Counted from the stretch's first letter, positions 1-9,960 are shown. The stretch is 64,000 nt of DNA from Roseovarius marisflavi (GCF_900142625.1 NZ_FRBN01000014.1:1-64000), one strand, 5' to 3'. The notes: a model not told the origin generated them from the letters alone. A program made the numbers and translations.

Positions 1-329
1 TCTTCGATATAAATCCGGTTGACCTGCTTGCCGGCAGGGCCGGTCTGCTTGGTCACAAGGGTGCGGCCGAGCATGCGCTTGGCTTCCTCGGCGGCCTCTT
101 CAACGGATTTGGTGATCCGCACGCCGCCTTTGCCGCTGGTCCCGGCCTCTTTGAATTTGCCTTTTCCGCGCCCCCCTGCGTGGATCTGAGCCTTGACCAC
201 CCAGACAGGGCCATCCAGAGCGCTGGCCGCCGTTTTGGCGTCTTCTGCCTTTGCAACAACACGCCCGTCGCCGACTGGCGCCCCATATTGGCGTAGCAAG
301 GCCTTCGCCTGATACTCATGTATGTTCAT
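1..329 (-). CDS. sucC: Succinate-CoA ligase (ADP-forming) subunit beta, N-terminal part
   Basis: The reading frame starts at an ATG on the minus strand after a clear AGGGAGGA ribosome site and runs off the left edge of the window, so only about 109 residues are seen. The start [12 protein letters not shown], the ATP-grasp stretch [16 protein letters not shown] and the later [18 protein letters not shown] are characteristic of SucC, the beta subunit of the TCA-cycle enzyme that makes ATP while converting succinyl-CoA to succinate. Malate-CoA ligase (MtkA) shares this region, but nothing nearby suggests a serine cycle. Downstream genes of its operon lie outside the window. Confidence 0.93.
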   Translation of the reverse strand, partial: MNIHEYQAKALLRQYGAPVGDGRVVAKAEDAKTAASALDGPVWVVKAQIHAGGRGKGKFKEAGTSGKGGVRITKSVEEAAEEAKRMLGRTLVTKQTGPAGKQVNRIYIE

Positions 330-401
330 CTTTATCCTCCCTGAAAGTTTGCAATGTGGCATCCGAGTCTGGATTTCTTGGATGCTGAAAGTTTTTTTCT
401 G

Positions 402-941
402 TTACTTGATGAGCGGGAGCAGCTTTTTGAAGGCTGGCGTTCCGGCTTTGCCAAGCCATTCAAAGACAACCATCTCGGTTGTAACGATAGCTGCCCCACT
501 GGCGCCGAGCCTTGCGATACAGGCCTTCTCGCTGTCGAGGGTTCGCGACGCCGTCGCGTCCGATACCACAAACACATCATAATTCCGTTCGATCATGCTG
601 GCGGCTGTCTGGACCACACAGATATGCGCCTCCATTCCGGCCAGAACGACCTGCTTGCGGCCAAGTCTGGCAAGCGTTTCGGCAAAGGTTTCATCCTCCA
701 TGCATGAAAAGTGCATCTTTTCGAGGGTAATCGTATCCGGCCTTCCGGTGAGTTCGGGCACGGTGTGTCCGAGGCCGGCGGGATATTGTTCAGTCATGAT
801 CACAGGTATGCCAAGCTCATGTGCGCTGGAAAGGAGAGTGCGTGTATTGCGAATTGTTCGCGCCGGTGCCTGCATGGCGGGAACGAGACGCTCCTGCATG
901 TCAATGATCACAAGCACAGATTCCTCAGCTCGAATGAGCAT
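402..941 (-). CDS. Isochorismatase-fold cysteine hydrolase
   Basis: The 179-residue protein has the isochorismatase/nicotinamidase fold. The likely catalytic triad is visible: Asp14 in VIIDMQ, Lys75 in LEKMHFSC and Cys108 in GMEAHICVVQTA. The length and the MEAHICV motif resemble YcaC-type hydrolases. Family members cleave amides (nicotinamide, ureidoacrylate, biuret) or enol ethers, and the substrate cannot be read from sequence. A GGAG ribosome site precedes the ATG. It is transcribed away from the oxalate island, and one of two identical palindromes lies in its promoter, so it may belong to the same regulon. Release of oxalate from an amide such as oxamate would fit but is only an inference. 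Confidence 0.85.
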   Translation of the reverse strand: MLIRAEESVLVIIDMQERLVPAMQAPARTIRNTRTLLSSAHELGIPVIMTEQYPAGLGHTVPELTGRPDTITLEKMHFSCMEDETFAETLARLGRKQVVLAGMEAHICVVQTAASMIERNYDVFVVSDATASRTLDSEKACIARLGASGAAIVTTEMVVFEWLGKAGTPAFKKLLPLIK

Positions 942-985
942 AACTACAGGCTCCTCTCTTGTGATATTATATACTTTTCATTTTG

Positions 986-995
986 TGGTATACCA
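986..995. promoter_or_regulatory. GntR/FCD-type operator, copy 1
   Basis: This is the perfect palindrome TGGTATACCA. It fits the TNGT-N-ACNA half-site pattern of FCD-type GntR regulators. On the minus strand it sits just upstream of a TATAAT at 971-966, about where the -35 of the isochorismatase-fold gene would be. The 13-base string TTGTGGTATACCA recurs in opposite orientation at 1353-1365. Confidence 0.6.
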
Positions 996-1327
996 AATAC
1001 CATATGAATTATCCATCATCAAGATGGTTGTTTTTAGCGGTGAGGAACCTCGCGAATCGCGGTAACGCGTTAACGCTGGCGGACAATAGTTCAAATGCTG
1101 CATTGCAGAGGAAATCTGCCGTGCTCAAAGAAGCACAGCGCGCCAAAAACGCGCCTGAAACCTAATTAAATGTAACTATAACAGTGATATATATAGAATT
1201 CGATGATTGTGATCCAATTTCGCATGATGGGCCGCTATGGGCGTAAAGTTCTAGTATTTTCAGCAGTGTTACCGTAGCTTTCCTTGCCCCTTTATGCAGG
1301 TGCGGCGAAAGTTTTAATTAATGGGAA

Positions 1328-1356
1328 TTGCCTGAAAAATTTCTCTGGTCTATGGT
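1328..1356 (+). promoter_or_regulatory. Predicted promoter of the oxalate operon
   Basis: A TTGCCT (-35, 1328-1333) and TATGGT (-10, 1351-1356) are separated by exactly 17 bases, about 55 bases upstream of the regulator's start codon. The operator palindrome overlaps the -10, which suits repression. Both hexamers are imperfect, so this is a prediction. Confidence 0.45.
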
Positions 1357-1362
1357 ATACCA
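1353..1362. promoter_or_regulatory. GntR/FCD-type operator, copy 2
   Basis: A second exact TGGTATACCA lies 48 bases before the gntR start codon and overlaps the predicted -10. With its flank (CAA on the right) it is the inverted copy of the site at 986-995. Two identical sites at divergent promoters next to a GntR gene are good grounds for calling them its operators. The assignment to this regulator is inferred. Confidence 0.6.
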
Positions 1363-1409
1363 CAAGTCAGTAGGGTTTGCGCCGATCCCCGGTCAGACTG
1401 GAGAGAACC

Positions 1410-2114
1410 ATGAAGCTTCGACCGATTGTGACGAATCTCACGCTGAAGGGCCACGTGTACGAAAGGTTGCGGGAAGCAATCACTGCGGTGGATATCTACA
1501 GTCCCGATGCTGATCTCAGATTGGATGAGCGATCGCTGGCAGATCAACTCAAGGTCTCCAGAACGCCGCTGCGCGATGCAATCGCGCGGCTTGAGGCCGA
1601 AGGTCTGGTCGCCGTGGTTCCACGTAAGGGCGTGTTTCTTCTGCGCAAAAGCCTGGATGAAATTCTGGAGATGATCGTGGCCTGGGCGGCGCTGGAGAGC
1701 ATGGCTGCGCGGATGGCAACAGTGCATGCCTCGGATGCCGAGATCGCATCGCTTCGCAAGATCGCCTCCAAGCACAATGATAAGTTATCTCTGACCCGAA
1801 TCTCGGAATACTCGGACGACAACATTCAGTTTCACCTGCGCATTCTTGAGGTCTCGCACTGCTTGCTTCTCAAATCCATGGCCGAGGGGCTCTTCCTGCA
1901 CATGCGTGCGGTGCGGTTGCGGGCGATGGGCGAAGCCGACCGGATCAATCGCTCGGTCGTTGATCACGCTGAAATCATCGAGGCCCTGGAAGCGCGCGAC
2001 GCGGATGAGGCTGCGTTGAAGGTAAGAGAGCACACCATGCGTTTGCATGAACACGTTCGGAAAACCTGGACGAGGCTTGAACTCGCTCAGAAATTAAATG
2101 CGGAAACGGCGTGA
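1410..2114 (+). CDS. GntR-family (FCD) regulator of the oxalate operon
   Basis: The 234-residue protein has an N-terminal winged helix (about residues 10-80, with [23 protein letters not shown] typical of GntR recognition helices) and an all-helical FCD effector domain (about 90-220). Acidic and histidine residues in [20 protein letters not shown] and [11 protein letters not shown] suit a metal-dependent carboxylate pocket. The ATG at 1410 was chosen over one 33 bases upstream because of the GGAGAG ribosome site. It is the first gene of the operon, 34 bases before oxc. The ligand is probably oxalate or a CoA-linked intermediate, judged from context only. Confidence 0.88.
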   Translation: MKLRPIVTNLTLKGHVYERLREAITAVDIYSPDADLRLDERSLADQLKVSRTPLRDAIARLEAEGLVAVVPRKGVFLLRKSLDEILEMIVAWAALESMAARMATVHASDAEIASLRKIASKHNDKLSLTRISEYSDDNIQFHLRILEVSHCLLLKSMAEGLFLHMRAVRLRAMGEADRINRSVVDHAEIIEALEARDADEAALKVREHTMRLHEHVRKTWTRLELAQKLNAETA

Positions 2115-2148
2115 CGTAATATGCGCGCACCGGAATTGGAGGAAAGAA

Positions 2149-3918
2149 ATGCCTGCAGACAGCGTTTTATCGGGATCAGCTGATCAAGAGTCGGTCGCTA
2201 TCGAGACTTTGACCGATGGGTTCCACCTTTTGATTGATGCACTAAAGTTGAATGAAATCAACACGATTTATAACGTTCCGGGTATCCCAATCACCGATCT
2301 TGGTCGCTACGCGCAGGGTGAGGGAATTCGTGTTCTTTCCTTCCGCCATGAGCAGCACGCAGGCTATGCCGCAGGGGCTGCCGGTTTTCTGACCAAGAAG
2401 CCCGGGGTCTGCATGACGGTATCGGCTCCCGGATTTTTGAACGGCTTGACGGCATTGGCCAATGCCACAACCAATTGCTGGCCGATGATCCTGATTTCGG
2501 GGTCATCCGAGCGTGAGGTCGTTGACCTGATGCAGGGTGACTACGAAGAGATGGACCAGCTGGCCATCGCCAAGCCGCTTTGCAAGGCGGCGTACCGTAT
2601 CCTGCACGCGGAAGACATCGGGATCGGTGTCGCACGAGCGATCCGTGCTGCGGTCACGGGGCGGCCAGGCGGTGTTTATCTTGATATCCCGGGCTCTTTG
2701 CTCGGACAGACGATGGATGCCATCGAAGGCCAGAAATCTCTGGTGAAAGTCATTGATCCGGCCCCGTCACAATTGCCCGCACCCGATGCGGTGGCTCGTG
2801 CGATTGATGTGCTCAAGGGGGCCAAAAAACCTCTGATTATCCTCGGCAAGGGCGCGGCCTATGCGCAGGCGGATGATGTGGTGCGCGAGCTGGTCGAGAA
2901 ATCCGGCATTCCTTACCTGCCGATGTCGATGGCTAAGGGCCTGTTGCCTGACAACCATCCGCAATCCTCTTCGGCAGCACGTTCTTTGGTATTGAAGGAA
3001 TCCGACGTGGTTCTGATGGTCGGCGCCCGCCTGAACTGGTTGCTGAGTCACGGGAAAGGCAAGCAATGGGGCGAGCCGCATTCCAAGAAGTTTATACAGA
3101 TCGACATCGAACCCAAGGAAATGGACAGCAACGTAGAAATCGCGGCCCCATTGGTCGGCGATATCCAGTCCTGCGCTCAGGCGTTGATCGACGCGATGGG
3201 GTCTGACTGGAAAAAGCCACCAACCGACTGGACAGGTGCGGTGCGAGCAAAAGTTGAAGGCAACATCGAAAAGATGGCATCGCGCCTTCAGGGCAATGCC
3301 ACCCCGATGAACTATCATTCGGCTCTTGGTGTGGTGAAAAAGGTTTTTGAGGACCGGCCTGATACCATTCTGGTCAATGAAGGCGCAAACACACTCGATT
3401 TTGCCCGCTCAATCGTAGACATGAGCAAGCCGCGCAAGCGGCTGGATGTGGGGACCTGGGGTGTGATGGGGATCGGCATGGGGTCTGCCATTGCCGCGGC
3501 TGTCGAAACGGGCTGCCCGGTCGTGGCCGTTGAGGGCGACAGCGCCTTTGGGTTCTGCGGGATGGAGGTTGAAACCATCTGTCGCTACAACCTTCCGATT
3601 TGCGTCGTGATCTTCAATAACAACGGCATTTACCGTGGCGACGACGAAAACCGCTCCGGCGGCGACGATCCGGCAACGACAGTTTTCGTCAAGGATTCTC
3701 GCTATGAGAAGATGATGGAGGCCTTTGGCGGTGTGGGCGTCTACGCGACCTCGCCTGATGATCTCAAACGCGCGATCTTCGAGGCCATCGATAGCCGCAA
3801 GCCAACGCTGATCAACGCAATTATTGACGAGGCGGCAGGTAAGGAAAGCGGCAATATCGGCAGCCTCAATCCGCAATCCGTCGTGGCCCAAGCGCGAGAA
3901 GCAGCCGCGAAAAAGTAA
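2149..3918 (+). CDS. oxc: Oxalyl-CoA decarboxylase
   Basis: This ThDP-dependent enzyme converts oxalyl-CoA to formyl-CoA and CO2 in the cytoplasm. The 589-residue length is slightly above the family's usual 550-570. It has the three-part ThDP fold: a PYR domain with the cofactor-activating Glu68 in FRHEQHAG, a central domain with [15 protein letters not shown], and a PP domain whose ThDP motif runs from [13 protein letters not shown] to FNNNGIYRG (about residues 463-495). The RGDDE and GDDPATT stretches after it match oxalyl-CoA decarboxylases rather than acetolactate synthases. The ATG at 2149 has a GGAGGAAAG ribosome site. The neighbouring frc gene confirms the oxalate assignment. Confidence 0.95.
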   Translation: MPADSVLSGSADQESVAIETLTDGFHLLIDALKLNEINTIYNVPGIPITDLGRYAQGEGIRVLSFRHEQHAGYAAGAAGFLTKKPGVCMTVSAPGFLNGLTALANATTNCWPMILISGSSEREVVDLMQGDYEEMDQLAIAKPLCKAAYRILHAEDIGIGVARAIRAAVTGRPGGVYLDIPGSLLGQTMDAIEGQKSLVKVIDPAPSQLPAPDAVARAIDVLKGAKKPLIILGKGAAYAQADDVVRELVEKSGIPYLPMSMAKGLLPDNHPQSSSAARSLVLKESDVVLMVGARLNWLLSHGKGKQWGEPHSKKFIQIDIEPKEMDSNVEIAAPLVGDIQSCAQALIDAMGSDWKKPPTDWTGAVRAKVEGNIEKMASRLQGNATPMNYHSALGVVKKVFEDRPDTILVNEGANTLDFARSIVDMSKPRKRLDVGTWGVMGIGMGSAIAAAVETGCPVVAVEGDSAFGFCGMEVETICRYNLPICVVIFNNNGIYRGDDENRSGGDDPATTVFVKDSRYEKMMEAFGGVGVYATSPDDLKRAIFEAIDSRKPTLINAIIDEAAGKESGNIGSLNPQSVVAQAREAAAKK

Positions 3919-3963
3919 ACAAACTTCGTTTAAAATATCCACCCAAGTAAGCAGGGAATAAAA

Positions 3964-5226
3964 ATGAAAGCTCTGAAAGGCGTCAAGATTCTTGATTTCA
4001 CGCATGTGCAATCTGGACCGACATGTACACAACTTCTGGCCTGGTTCGGGGCCGATGTGATCAAAGTCGAGCGTCCCGGTGTCGGTGACGCCACCCGCAA
4101 ACAGCTGGTCGATGTGCCTGGGGCGGACTCTCTCTATTTTACGATGCTCAATCACAACAAGCGGTCGATTGAGCTGAACTCGAAAAACGAGACCGGCAAG
4201 GAAGTGCTGACGCGGCTTGTGAAAGAATGCGACGTGTTGGTCGAGAACTTTGCCCCCGGCGCGCTGGATCGCATGGGCTTTTCCTGGGAGCGTATTCAGG
4301 AGATCAACCCGCGTATTATCATGGCATCGGTCAAAGGGTTTGGTCCGGGCAAATATGAAGACTGCAAAGTCTATGAAAACGTCGCCCAATGTGCTGGTGG
4401 GTCGGCGTCGACAACCGGCTTTCTGGATGGTCCACCGGTCGTGACGGGTGCCCAGATCGGCGATAGTGGTACCGGTCTGCACCTTGCACTGGGGATCGTG
4501 ACGGCCTTGTTCCAGCGTGAAAAATCGGGGCGTGGTCAAAAGGTTCTGGCGCCGATGCAGGATGGGGTTATCAACCTCTGCCGCGTGAAGCTGCGCGATC
4601 AGCAGCGTCTCGAAAAGGGCCCGCTTAAGGAATATTCGCAATATGGTGCCGGGATTCCGTTTGGCGATGCGACACCCCGCGCGGGAAACGATTCAGGTGG
4701 CGGACAACCGGGCCGTATCCTGAAATGCAAGGGCTGGGAAACCGATCCGAATGCCTACACCTACTTCATCACTCAGGCCGCTGTTTGGGAGAAGGTCTGT
4801 GATGTTATCGGTGAACCCGACTGGAAGACCAAGGAAGGTTATGCCACGCCGCCCGAGCGGCTGAGCAAACTGGACGAGATTTTTGCGCGGGTCGAAGCCT
4901 GGACGATGACCAAAACCAAATACGAGGTCATGGATATCTGCAACCCGCTCGACATTCCTGTTGGTCCGATCCTGTCGACCAAGGAAATCATGGAAGACCA
5001 GGGCTTGCGCGCGACCGGGACAATCGTCGATGTCGATCACCCCGAGCGTGGTCAGTACACAACAGTCGGCTGCCCGATCAAACTTTCAGACAGCCCGGTT
5101 GATGTGACCCGCTCGCCGCTTTTGGGAGAACATACAACCGAGATCCTTCAGCAAGTGCTTGGATACGAGGGAGAAGATCTGGCCCGTGTGATAGCTTCGG
5201 GGGCAGTTGGTCAGGTCACTAAATAG
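3964..5226 (+). CDS. frc: Formyl-CoA:oxalate CoA-transferase
   Basis: This class III CoA-transferase moves CoA from formyl-CoA to oxalate, giving formate and the oxalyl-CoA used by Oxc. The 420 residues match the family length (416-428). The start [32 protein letters not shown] is the family N-terminus. The catalytic aspartate is Asp167 in IGDSGTG, and a glycine-rich loop GGGQ lies at about 244-247, as in known oxalate-specific enzymes. It follows oxc by 45 bases with an AGGGA ribosome site. Other family members use different acids, but the oxc neighbour and the GGGQ loop favour oxalate. Confidence 0.95.
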   Translation: MKALKGVKILDFTHVQSGPTCTQLLAWFGADVIKVERPGVGDATRKQLVDVPGADSLYFTMLNHNKRSIELNSKNETGKEVLTRLVKECDVLVENFAPGALDRMGFSWERIQEINPRIIMASVKGFGPGKYEDCKVYENVAQCAGGSASTTGFLDGPPVVTGAQIGDSGTGLHLALGIVTALFQREKSGRGQKVLAPMQDGVINLCRVKLRDQQRLEKGPLKEYSQYGAGIPFGDATPRAGNDSGGGQPGRILKCKGWETDPNAYTYFITQAAVWEKVCDVIGEPDWKTKEGYATPPERLSKLDEIFARVEAWTMTKTKYEVMDICNPLDIPVGPILSTKEIMEDQGLRATGTIVDVDHPERGQYTTVGCPIKLSDSPVDVTRSPLLGEHTTEILQQVLGYEGEDLARVIASGAVGQVTK

Positions 5227-5294
5227 GTCGCGGCAAATGAAGAGGTTGACCGTGTAGCCGTGAAAAAATGGCTCCACGTCAATGGGAGGACAGA

Positions 5295-6212
5295 ATGAGA
5301 CTGATAGTAATGGGACAGCAGGCCTTTGGTAAGGACGTGCTTGCCAAGCTTCTGGAGGCCGGAACCGACGAGGTTGTCGCGGTTTATTGCGAGCCCGACA
5401 AAGACGGCAAGCCGGTCGATCCGATCAAGGAATTCGCGGTCGAAAAAGGCCTGCCGGTCCATCAGCCTGCGAATTTTGACGATCAGGCGGCGCTTGATAC
5501 ATTGGCCAGCCATAACGCCGACCTGATGATCATGGCGTTTGTAAATGTGTTTGTCCCCGAAGCCGCACGTGACACGCCGAGCCATGGGTCAATCTGTTTC
5601 CATCCCTCGCTTTTGCCGCTGCATCGTGGTCCTTCGGCGGTGAACTGGCCGATCATCATGGGGGCGACCAAGTCGGGGTATTCCTGGTTCTATCCATCGG
5701 ATGGATTGGATGAAGGTGACAGCCTTTTGCAGTGGGAATGCCCTATTGATCCCGACGACACGGTCATTCAGCTCTACTTCAACAAGATTTATCCGCATGC
5801 CGTCGATAGTGTGTTGACGGTATGTGACCTCTTTCGCAGCGGCAAACCTCCGCGGATCGTACCAGACGAAAGCCAGGCCACATATGAACGCCGGTGCAAC
5901 AAAAATCATGCACGGGTGAATTGGCATGCTCCTGTCAGGCAGGTCTATAATCTGATCCGCGGCACCAACCCGGCCCCGGGTGCATGGACCACGTTCAACG
6001 GCGCCGAGCTTGGTATATTCGACAGCGCGCTTGTGCCCGGCGACGGGATTTCGGGCCGCGTTCGCGAGATCAGCGAAGACGGCATCTCCATTCAATGTGT
6101 CGGCGGGCGCATACTTGTAAAACGGGTCCGCCCGGCGGGTGGCGCAAAACAGCCTGCCTCTGAGTGGGCCGCCTCGGTCGGGCTCAAACCCGGCGACACG
6201 TTTGGCACTTAA
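5295..6212 (+). CDS. Stand-alone formyltransferase/10-formyl-THF hydrolase-like protein
   Basis: The 305-residue protein matches the N-terminal folate hydrolase domain of 10-formyl-THF dehydrogenase (ALDH1L/FDH), followed by a formyltransferase C-terminal barrel (about 205-300). The catalytic region FHPSLLPLHRGPSAVNW (His103) and DGLDEGDSLLQ (Asp139) agree with that domain better than with methionyl-tRNA formyltransferase. The carrier-protein and aldehyde dehydrogenase domains of full FDH are absent. The ATG at 5295 follows a GGGAGGA ribosome site. It lies between frc and formate-THF ligase, so its substrate should link formyl-CoA, formate and THF. It could hydrolyse 10-formyl-THF or move formyl groups between carriers; sequence does not decide. 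Confidence 0.82.
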   Translation: MRLIVMGQQAFGKDVLAKLLEAGTDEVVAVYCEPDKDGKPVDPIKEFAVEKGLPVHQPANFDDQAALDTLASHNADLMIMAFVNVFVPEAARDTPSHGSICFHPSLLPLHRGPSAVNWPIIMGATKSGYSWFYPSDGLDEGDSLLQWECPIDPDDTVIQLYFNKIYPHAVDSVLTVCDLFRSGKPPRIVPDESQATYERRCNKNHARVNWHAPVRQVYNLIRGTNPAPGAWTTFNGAELGIFDSALVPGDGISGRVREISEDGISIQCVGGRILVKRVRPAGGAKQPASEWAASVGLKPGDTFGT

Positions 6213-6252
6213 CCAGCACAAAAATAATTCCCGAGAAGTATAGGAAAGCACA

Positions 6253-7920
6253 ATGTCAGACATCGAAATAGCACGCGCAGCCAACAAGAAACCGATCCAG
6301 GAGATCGGGGCCAAGCTCGACATTCCAAATGAGCATTTGCTGCCTTTCGGCCACGACAAGGCCAAGGTCTCGGAGGAGTTCATTCGCTCGCTTTCGGGCA
6401 AGAAGAATGGGCACCTGGTTCTGGTAACGGCGATCAATCCGACGCCTGCTGGTGAAGGCAAGACAACCACGACCGTGGGTCTGGGTGACGGGCTTAACGC
6501 CATCGGCAAAAAGGCAGCGATCTGCATTCGCGAAGCATCACTGGGTCCGTGTTTCGGCATGAAGGGTGGCGCAGCCGGCGGCGGATATGCTCAGGTCGTT
6601 CCCATGGAGGAAATGAACCTTCACTTTACGGGCGATTTCCACGCGATCACCAGCGCGCACAACCTTCTGGCGGCGATGCTGGACAACCACATCTATTGGG
6701 GTAACGAGCTGGATATCGACATCCGCCGTGTTGTCTATCGTCGCGTCTTAGACATGAACGACCGGGCGTTGCGCCAAGTTGTCTGTAGCTTGGGCGGTGT
6801 TGCCAATGGCTTCCCGCGTGAAGCAGGGTTTGACATCACCGTAGCCTCAGAGGTCATGGCGATCCTGTGTCTGGCCACTGATCTGGCCGATCTGGAAAAA
6901 CGGCTGGGCGATATCATCGTGGCCTATCGCCGCGACCGCACGCCTGTTTACGCCCGTGATATCAAGGCCGACGGTGCCATGACCGTTCTGTTGCAGCAAG
7001 CGATGCAGCCGAACCTGGTGCAGACATTGGAAAATAACCCGGCCTTCGTGCATGGCGGGCCTTTCGCCAATATCGCGCATGGCTGTAACTCTGTTGTCGC
7101 AACCACTACTGCCCTGAAACTGGCCGATTATGTCGTGACAGAAGCCGGATTTGGCGCCGATCTGGGCGCCGAGAAGTTCATGAACATCAAGTGCCGCAAG
7201 GCGGGCCTGAAGCCCGAGGCGGTTGTCATCGTGGCCACCGTGCGGGCGATGAAGATGAACGGCGGCGTCGACAAGAAGGACCTGGGCGAGGAAAACGTCA
7301 GCGCCGTGGAAAAAGGCTGCCCGAATCTCGGTCGTCATATCGAGAACCTCAGGAAATTTGGCGTCCCGTCAGTTGTGGCGATCAACCACTTTGTTACCGA
7401 CACCGACGCCGAGGTTCAGGCGGTGAAGGACTTTGTTGCCAGCATGGGGTCAGAGGCCATTTTGTGCAAGCATTGGGCCGATGGATCGAAGGGCTCTGCG
7501 GAATTGGCCAAGAAAGTGGTTCAGATCGTTGAAGGCGGTACGGCGGACTATAAACCGCTTTACCCCGACGATATGCCGCTGTTTGAAAAGATGGAAACCA
7601 TCGCCAAAGAGATCTATCGCGCCGACGAGGTGTTGGCGGATGCAAAGATCCGCAACCAGCTGAAGGAGTGGGAAAATCAGGGGTACGGGCATCTGCCGGT
7701 TTGCATGGCCAAGACGCAGTATTCCTTTACGACTGATCCCACCCGGCGCGGCGCGCCCACCGGGCACAGCCTGCCGATCCGCGAGGTTCGTCTTTCTGCC
7801 GGTGCCGGATTTGTCGTTGCCGTCTGCGGCGAGATCATGACCATGCCGGGCTTGCCGCGTGTACCTTCAGCCGAGTCCATCTGCATCAACGAAGATGGCC
7901 TGATAGACGGGTTGTTTTGA
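6253..7920 (+). CDS. fhs: Formate-tetrahydrofolate ligase
   Basis: This enzyme joins formate to tetrahydrofolate at the cost of ATP, giving 10-formyl-THF. The 555-residue length is normal. The nucleotide loop [19 protein letters not shown] (about 62-80) and the following [35 protein letters not shown] are family signatures, and the C-terminus ends in [21 protein letters not shown] as usual. It follows the formyltransferase gene by 40 bases and nearly touches the next gene. In this operon it would capture formate released by Frc for C1 metabolism. Confidence 0.96.
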   Translation: MSDIEIARAANKKPIQEIGAKLDIPNEHLLPFGHDKAKVSEEFIRSLSGKKNGHLVLVTAINPTPAGEGKTTTTVGLGDGLNAIGKKAAICIREASLGPCFGMKGGAAGGGYAQVVPMEEMNLHFTGDFHAITSAHNLLAAMLDNHIYWGNELDIDIRRVVYRRVLDMNDRALRQVVCSLGGVANGFPREAGFDITVASEVMAILCLATDLADLEKRLGDIIVAYRRDRTPVYARDIKADGAMTVLLQQAMQPNLVQTLENNPAFVHGGPFANIAHGCNSVVATTTALKLADYVVTEAGFGADLGAEKFMNIKCRKAGLKPEAVVIVATVRAMKMNGGVDKKDLGEENVSAVEKGCPNLGRHIENLRKFGVPSVVAINHFVTDTDAEVQAVKDFVASMGSEAILCKHWADGSKGSAELAKKVVQIVEGGTADYKPLYPDDMPLFEKMETIAKEIYRADEVLADAKIRNQLKEWENQGYGHLPVCMAKTQYSFTTDPTRRGAPTGHSLPIREVRLSAGAGFVVAVCGEIMTMPGLPRVPSAESICINEDGLIDGLF

Positions 7921-7922
7921 TC

Positions 7923-8786
7923 ATGAGCGGCAGCACACTTCATACCATTATGGTGCCGGTTCGGGGCGACGGTAAAGGCCCGGTGCTATTTGCTCACGCC
8001 GCAACGCTGGCCAGGCGCTTCGGCGCCCATGTCAAGGTTGTTCACTGCCATCCAAAGGCCGAAGACATGATGCCGTTTGGCGTTGTCATTCCATCCTTCC
8101 TGCGGAAGCAAATCGAGGAGGCAACCAAGAAGAATGCCGACACGACCGAGGACATTGTCTATGAGAAATATACTGCTGACGCCGCCAAACATGGCATCAG
8201 CGAACAAGACCCGGAACTGAACAAGCCGACGACCAAGTTCTACGAATACGAGGGTAAACAGGCCGATGCCGTGCGCCACTATGGCCGGTTGTCCGATCTG
8301 ATTTGTGTGGCCAAGCCAAGCAAAGAGGAAGATCTTGGATTTAATACGTTGAAATCTGCCCTGTTTTCATCGGGGCGTCCGGTTTTGGTCTGTCCCAACA
8401 CCGATGATGTTGCGCCGGATCTGGGGCGCCATGTTGCCATTGCCTGGAATGGATCGCTCGAAGCATCCCGCGCAGTTAGGATGGCAATGCCGTTAATTGA
8501 AACCGCCAAGGCGGTGACAATCCTGACTGGCGGCAAATCCGATCACGCAGCAACGGCCGACGATTTAAAGGATTATCTCGCTCAGCGCGGCGTCACGTCC
8601 AAAATCGAAGAATTCTCAGGCCAGGGAAATGTTGGGCGCCTGCTCCTTAAGAAATGTAGCGAAATTGGTGCCGACCTTATGGTGATGGGGGCATACAACG
8701 ACAGCTACGAGCGCGAGTCACTGCTGGGCGGAAACTCGGCGACGATTGTTGCCGAGGCGGCGATCCCGGTGGTGATGGTCCACTGA
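7923..8786 (+). CDS. Universal stress protein family protein
   Basis: The 287-residue protein has a Usp-like C-terminal half (about 165-287, from RHVAIAWNGSLEASRAV to MGAYNDSYERESLLGGNSATIVAEAAIPVVMVH), including a nucleotide-binding G-rich segment. The N-terminal half is a diverged second Usp-like domain. The ATG lies two bases after the fhs stop, so it is probably translated by coupling; a TTG at 7917 is possible. Such proteins often accompany Tct or TRAP transporter operons. A role in oxalate stress is possible but not shown. Confidence 0.82.
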   Translation: MSGSTLHTIMVPVRGDGKGPVLFAHAATLARRFGAHVKVVHCHPKAEDMMPFGVVIPSFLRKQIEEATKKNADTTEDIVYEKYTADAAKHGISEQDPELNKPTTKFYEYEGKQADAVRHYGRLSDLICVAKPSKEEDLGFNTLKSALFSSGRPVLVCPNTDDVAPDLGRHVAIAWNGSLEASRAVRMAMPLIETAKAVTILTGGKSDHAATADDLKDYLAQRGVTSKIEEFSGQGNVGRLLLKKCSEIGADLMVMGAYNDSYERESLLGGNSATIVAEAAIPVVMVH

Positions 8787-8933
8787 TTTTACGTAAGAAC
8801 AACGATAGAACAACAAGGAGGATACTCTCGACCCAAAAACCAGGAGGAGCAAACCAAACCGAAGGTGGCGCTTTCTCAAGAAACGAAATGGCCGTGTAAC
8901 GGCTGGCAATCGGTACTTCTAGGGAGGAAGAAC

Positions 8934-9917
8934 ATGAAAATTTTGAAAACTTTGACAACCAGCATCGCGGCACTGGCCCTTACGGCCCCTGCAGCCTTTG
9001 CTGAATGGCAACCACGCAAGCCTGTTGAGCTCATCATCATGGCCGGGACGGGGGGTGGTGCGGATCAGATCGCACGGCTGCTTCAGGGTCTCATTCAAAA
9101 GAACAACATGAGCCCGCGTCCGTTTATCCCAATCAACAAGCCGGGTGGTTCGGGCGCTGAAGCCCTGTCCTATATCAAGGGCAAAGAGGGTGACAACCAC
9201 ACGCTGCTGGTCGCACTGAACAGCTTCTACACCACGCCGATCATTCAGGAAGAACTGGATATTGACGTCACCACATTCGCGCCGATCGGCCGTATGGCGA
9301 TGGATACGTTCCTGTTGTGGGTCAACAGCGAGCGCGAGGACATCACAGATCTCGACAGCTATGTTGCGGCCGTCAACGAAAGTGGCGGCACATGGAAGGT
9401 CGGCGGTACGGGGTCTGGCCAGGAAGATTCGATCCTGACTGCGATGATGGAAAAGGAATTGGGTTACAACGTAATCTACATTCCGTTCCCGGGTGGCGGC
9501 ACCGTGGCCAAAAACTTGGTTGGCAATCAGATTGACTCGACCGTCAACAACCCGTCTGAGCAGATGGAGTTCTGGCGTGCTGGCAATACCAAGCCTCTGG
9601 TTCAGTTCAATGGAACGCGTTCAGCGCCCTTTGAGGACGTCCCGACCGCCAAGGAACTGGGCGTTGATATCGAGTACTACATGCAGCGCTCGATCAGCGG
9701 TCCGGCCGGAATGGATCCGGAAGCGGTCGCCTGGTACCAGGACCTGTTCGAGGAGCTGTTCAACTCGCAAGAGTGGCAGGATTATTGCAAGTCGGACGGT
9801 CTGACATGCGACGAATGGATCTCGGGTGACGCGCTGTCTGCGTTCCACGATGCACAGCTCAAGCGGCACGTCGAACTGATCGAAGCCGTTGGTGCCGACA
9901 GCATCACGTCCAAGTAA
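8934..9917 (+). CDS. Tripartite tricarboxylate transporter substrate-binding protein (TctC family)
   Basis: The 327-residue protein has a signal peptide (MKILKTLTTSIAALALTAPAAFA, cut before EWQPRKP) and the TctC/Bug pattern: VELIIMAGTGGGADQIARLL near the start, then KPGGSGAEAL and IPFPGGGTVAKNLVGNQID. The ATG follows a GGGAGGAAG ribosome site. The 147 bases upstream hold two further AGGAGG strings without a clear gene. Two cysteines near the C-terminus (DYCKSDGLTCDEW) could form a periplasmic disulphide. Bug proteins bind carboxylates; here the ligand is most likely oxalate because no other oxalate importer is encoded in the operon. Confidence 0.9.
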   Translation: MKILKTLTTSIAALALTAPAAFAEWQPRKPVELIIMAGTGGGADQIARLLQGLIQKNNMSPRPFIPINKPGGSGAEALSYIKGKEGDNHTLLVALNSFYTTPIIQEELDIDVTTFAPIGRMAMDTFLLWVNSEREDITDLDSYVAAVNESGGTWKVGGTGSGQEDSILTAMMEKELGYNVIYIPFPGGGTVAKNLVGNQIDSTVNNPSEQMEFWRAGNTKPLVQFNGTRSAPFEDVPTAKELGVDIEYYMQRSISGPAGMDPEAVAWYQDLFEELFNSQEWQDYCKSDGLTCDEWISGDALSAFHDAQLKRHVELIEAVGADSITSK

Positions 9918-9928
9918 TTGACATCACC

Positions 9929-9960
9929 TACCCCGAGCACGAGCGATCCTGCTCGGGGTA
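9929..9960 (+). promoter_or_regulatory. Intra-operon hairpin between tctC and tctB
   Basis: TACCCCGAGCA (9929-9939) and TGCTCGGGGTA (9950-9960) form an 11-base perfect stem with a 10-base loop. No T run follows, so it is more likely an mRNA-stabilising or attenuating hairpin. That would allow more binding protein than membrane subunits. Confidence 0.65.

Larger units (their letters stand above)
942..1409. other. AT-rich divergent intergenic region
   Basis: This 468-base stretch is clearly more AT-rich than its surroundings and has no credible coding frame. It separates the isochorismatase-fold gene (minus) from the oxalate operon (plus) and carries a TGGTATACCA palindrome near each end. A TATAAT-like element for the minus-strand gene lies at 966-971. 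I see nothing recognisable between about 1050 and 1320 apart from AT-rich runs. Confidence 0.6.

Noticed and set aside
3409..4641. A 410-codon minus-strand frame opposite oxc and frc.
   Set aside because: Opposite two certain genes, no motifs, no ribosome site; a composition artefact.
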